A program made the translations under genes and the position numbers. This document shows, piece by piece, positions 63,823 through 64,000 of a stretch of DNA of 64,000 bases (the first letter of the stretch is position 1; each line of letters opens with the position of its first letter). Under the pieces are notes generated by a model. The model searched no databases. It saw only the letters and a list, made by a program, of their open reading frames with translations, and had not been told where the DNA came from. The DNA is from Pseudoalteromonas sp. T1lg75 (lineage in GTDB: Bacteria; Pseudomonadota; Gammaproteobacteria; Enterobacterales; Alteromonadaceae), in NCBI RefSeq assembly GCF_002964705.1, contig NZ_PQCD01000022.1:189186-253185 (forward strand), given 5' to 3'.

Positions 63823-63849
63823 CGCCAGTGCAATGTTTAAAGTTTACCT
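63816..63849. promoter_or_regulatory. Candidate BirA operator between bioB and bioA
   Basis: TTGTCAACG (63816-63824) and AGTTTACCT (63841-63849), 16 bases apart, resemble the BirA half-sites TTGTAAACC and GGTTTACAA. The left half is good and the right half only partial. The site overlaps the bioB -35. An additional inverted pair, GGTAAACTT (63776-63784) and AAGTTTACC (63840-63848), spans the gap. Confidence 0.45.
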
Positions 63850-64000
63850 ATGGACAATAATTATACAGAAACAAATCCCATTGATGTCGAATTTGACCGT
63901 GACCATATTTGGCACCCCTATACCTCCATGCTCAAACCCCTGCCCAACTATCCGGTCAGCCATGCCCGCGGTACTCGCTTACACTTAGCCAGCGGCGAGA
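63850..64000 (+). CDS. bioA: Adenosylmethionine-8-amino-7-oxononanoate aminotransferase (partial, runs off the right edge)
   Basis: Only the first 50 codons lie in the window. DRDHIWHPYTSM (about residues 17-28) is the BioA N-terminal signature, and the reading frame is open to the edge. BioA transfers the amino group of S-adenosylmethionine to form diaminononanoate, the step between BioF and BioD. The gene is divergent from bioBFCD, the classical arrangement. The ATG at 63850 has no visible Shine-Dalgarno and lies directly against the candidate BirA half-site. Confidence 0.9.
   Translation, partial: MDNNYTETNPIDVEFDRDHIWHPYTSMLKPLPNYPVSHARGTRLHLASGE

Overview
The window reads as one contiguous piece of a gammaproteobacterial chromosome of roughly balanced GC content. 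The gene orders sdhCDAB-sucAB-sucCD with divergent gltA, kdsB-ycaR-lpxK-msbA-comEC, sppA-ansA, csdA-csdE, purE-purK and bioA/bioBFCD are those of Enterobacteria-Vibrio-Alteromonadales. Rhombosortase, a two-lipoyl SucB, a long urocanase and a type I cyclic-di-GMP riboswitch point to a marine Alteromonadales-like organism; I cannot name the genus. There are no insertion sequences, prophage genes or CRISPR arrays. Most of the window is core genome, with one accessory-looking segment at about 16.9-21.5 kb.

Layout. 0.1-5.2 kb: a PhnA-like zinc-ribbon gene, then histidine degradation (hutH-hutU) with a divergent LysR regulator. 5.3-16.9 kb: the TCA block sdhCDAB-sucAB-(terminator, new promoter)-sucCD, with gltA facing away. 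16.9-21.5 kb: an AT-rich gap, a cyclic-di-GMP-I riboswitch, a secreted M11-type zinc metalloprotease, and a convergent large secreted protein of unknown function. 21.5-24.6 kb: csdA-csdE with convergent tcdA and an RluA-family pseudouridine synthase. 24.6-31.1 kb: lipid A and KDO genes (kdsB, ycaR, lpxK, msbA), comEC, and a DUF2062 gene whose start overlaps comEC. 31.1-36.7 kb: fklB, small membrane proteins, tRNA-Ser(UGA), a YdjA-like nitroreductase, a DoxX-like protein and FadH. 36.9-44.2 kb: sppA-ansA, then a frameshifted gnd divergent from pykA-pfkA around a shared palindromic operator. 44.3-48.7 kb: an XRE-membrane protein, a LytS/LytTR two-component pair and malic enzyme. 48.9-55.4 kb: exported or membrane enzymes (gamma-glutamyltranspeptidase, rhombosortase, an S9 peptidase lipoprotein, a secreted endonuclease-fold protein). 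55.6-64 kb: purEK, a TetR/small-membrane-protein pair with a double operator, a GNAT gene, htpX and the biotin cluster running off the right edge inside bioA.

How the parts work together. The sdh-suc-glt block covers much of the TCA cycle. hutHU starts the route that takes histidine to glutamate. pykA, pfkA, gnd and maeA sit close together around pyruvate and hexose-phosphate metabolism, next to a LytS/LytTR pair of the class that includes pyruvate sensors. The points most worth following up are the riboswitch-metalloprotease unit with its secreted neighbour, the gnd frameshift that removes the conserved C-terminal active-site segment, the operator placed between divergent gnd and pykA promoters, the terminator whose T-run touches the ansA start codon, the paired TetR operators, and a dispersed hairpin repeat present twice.
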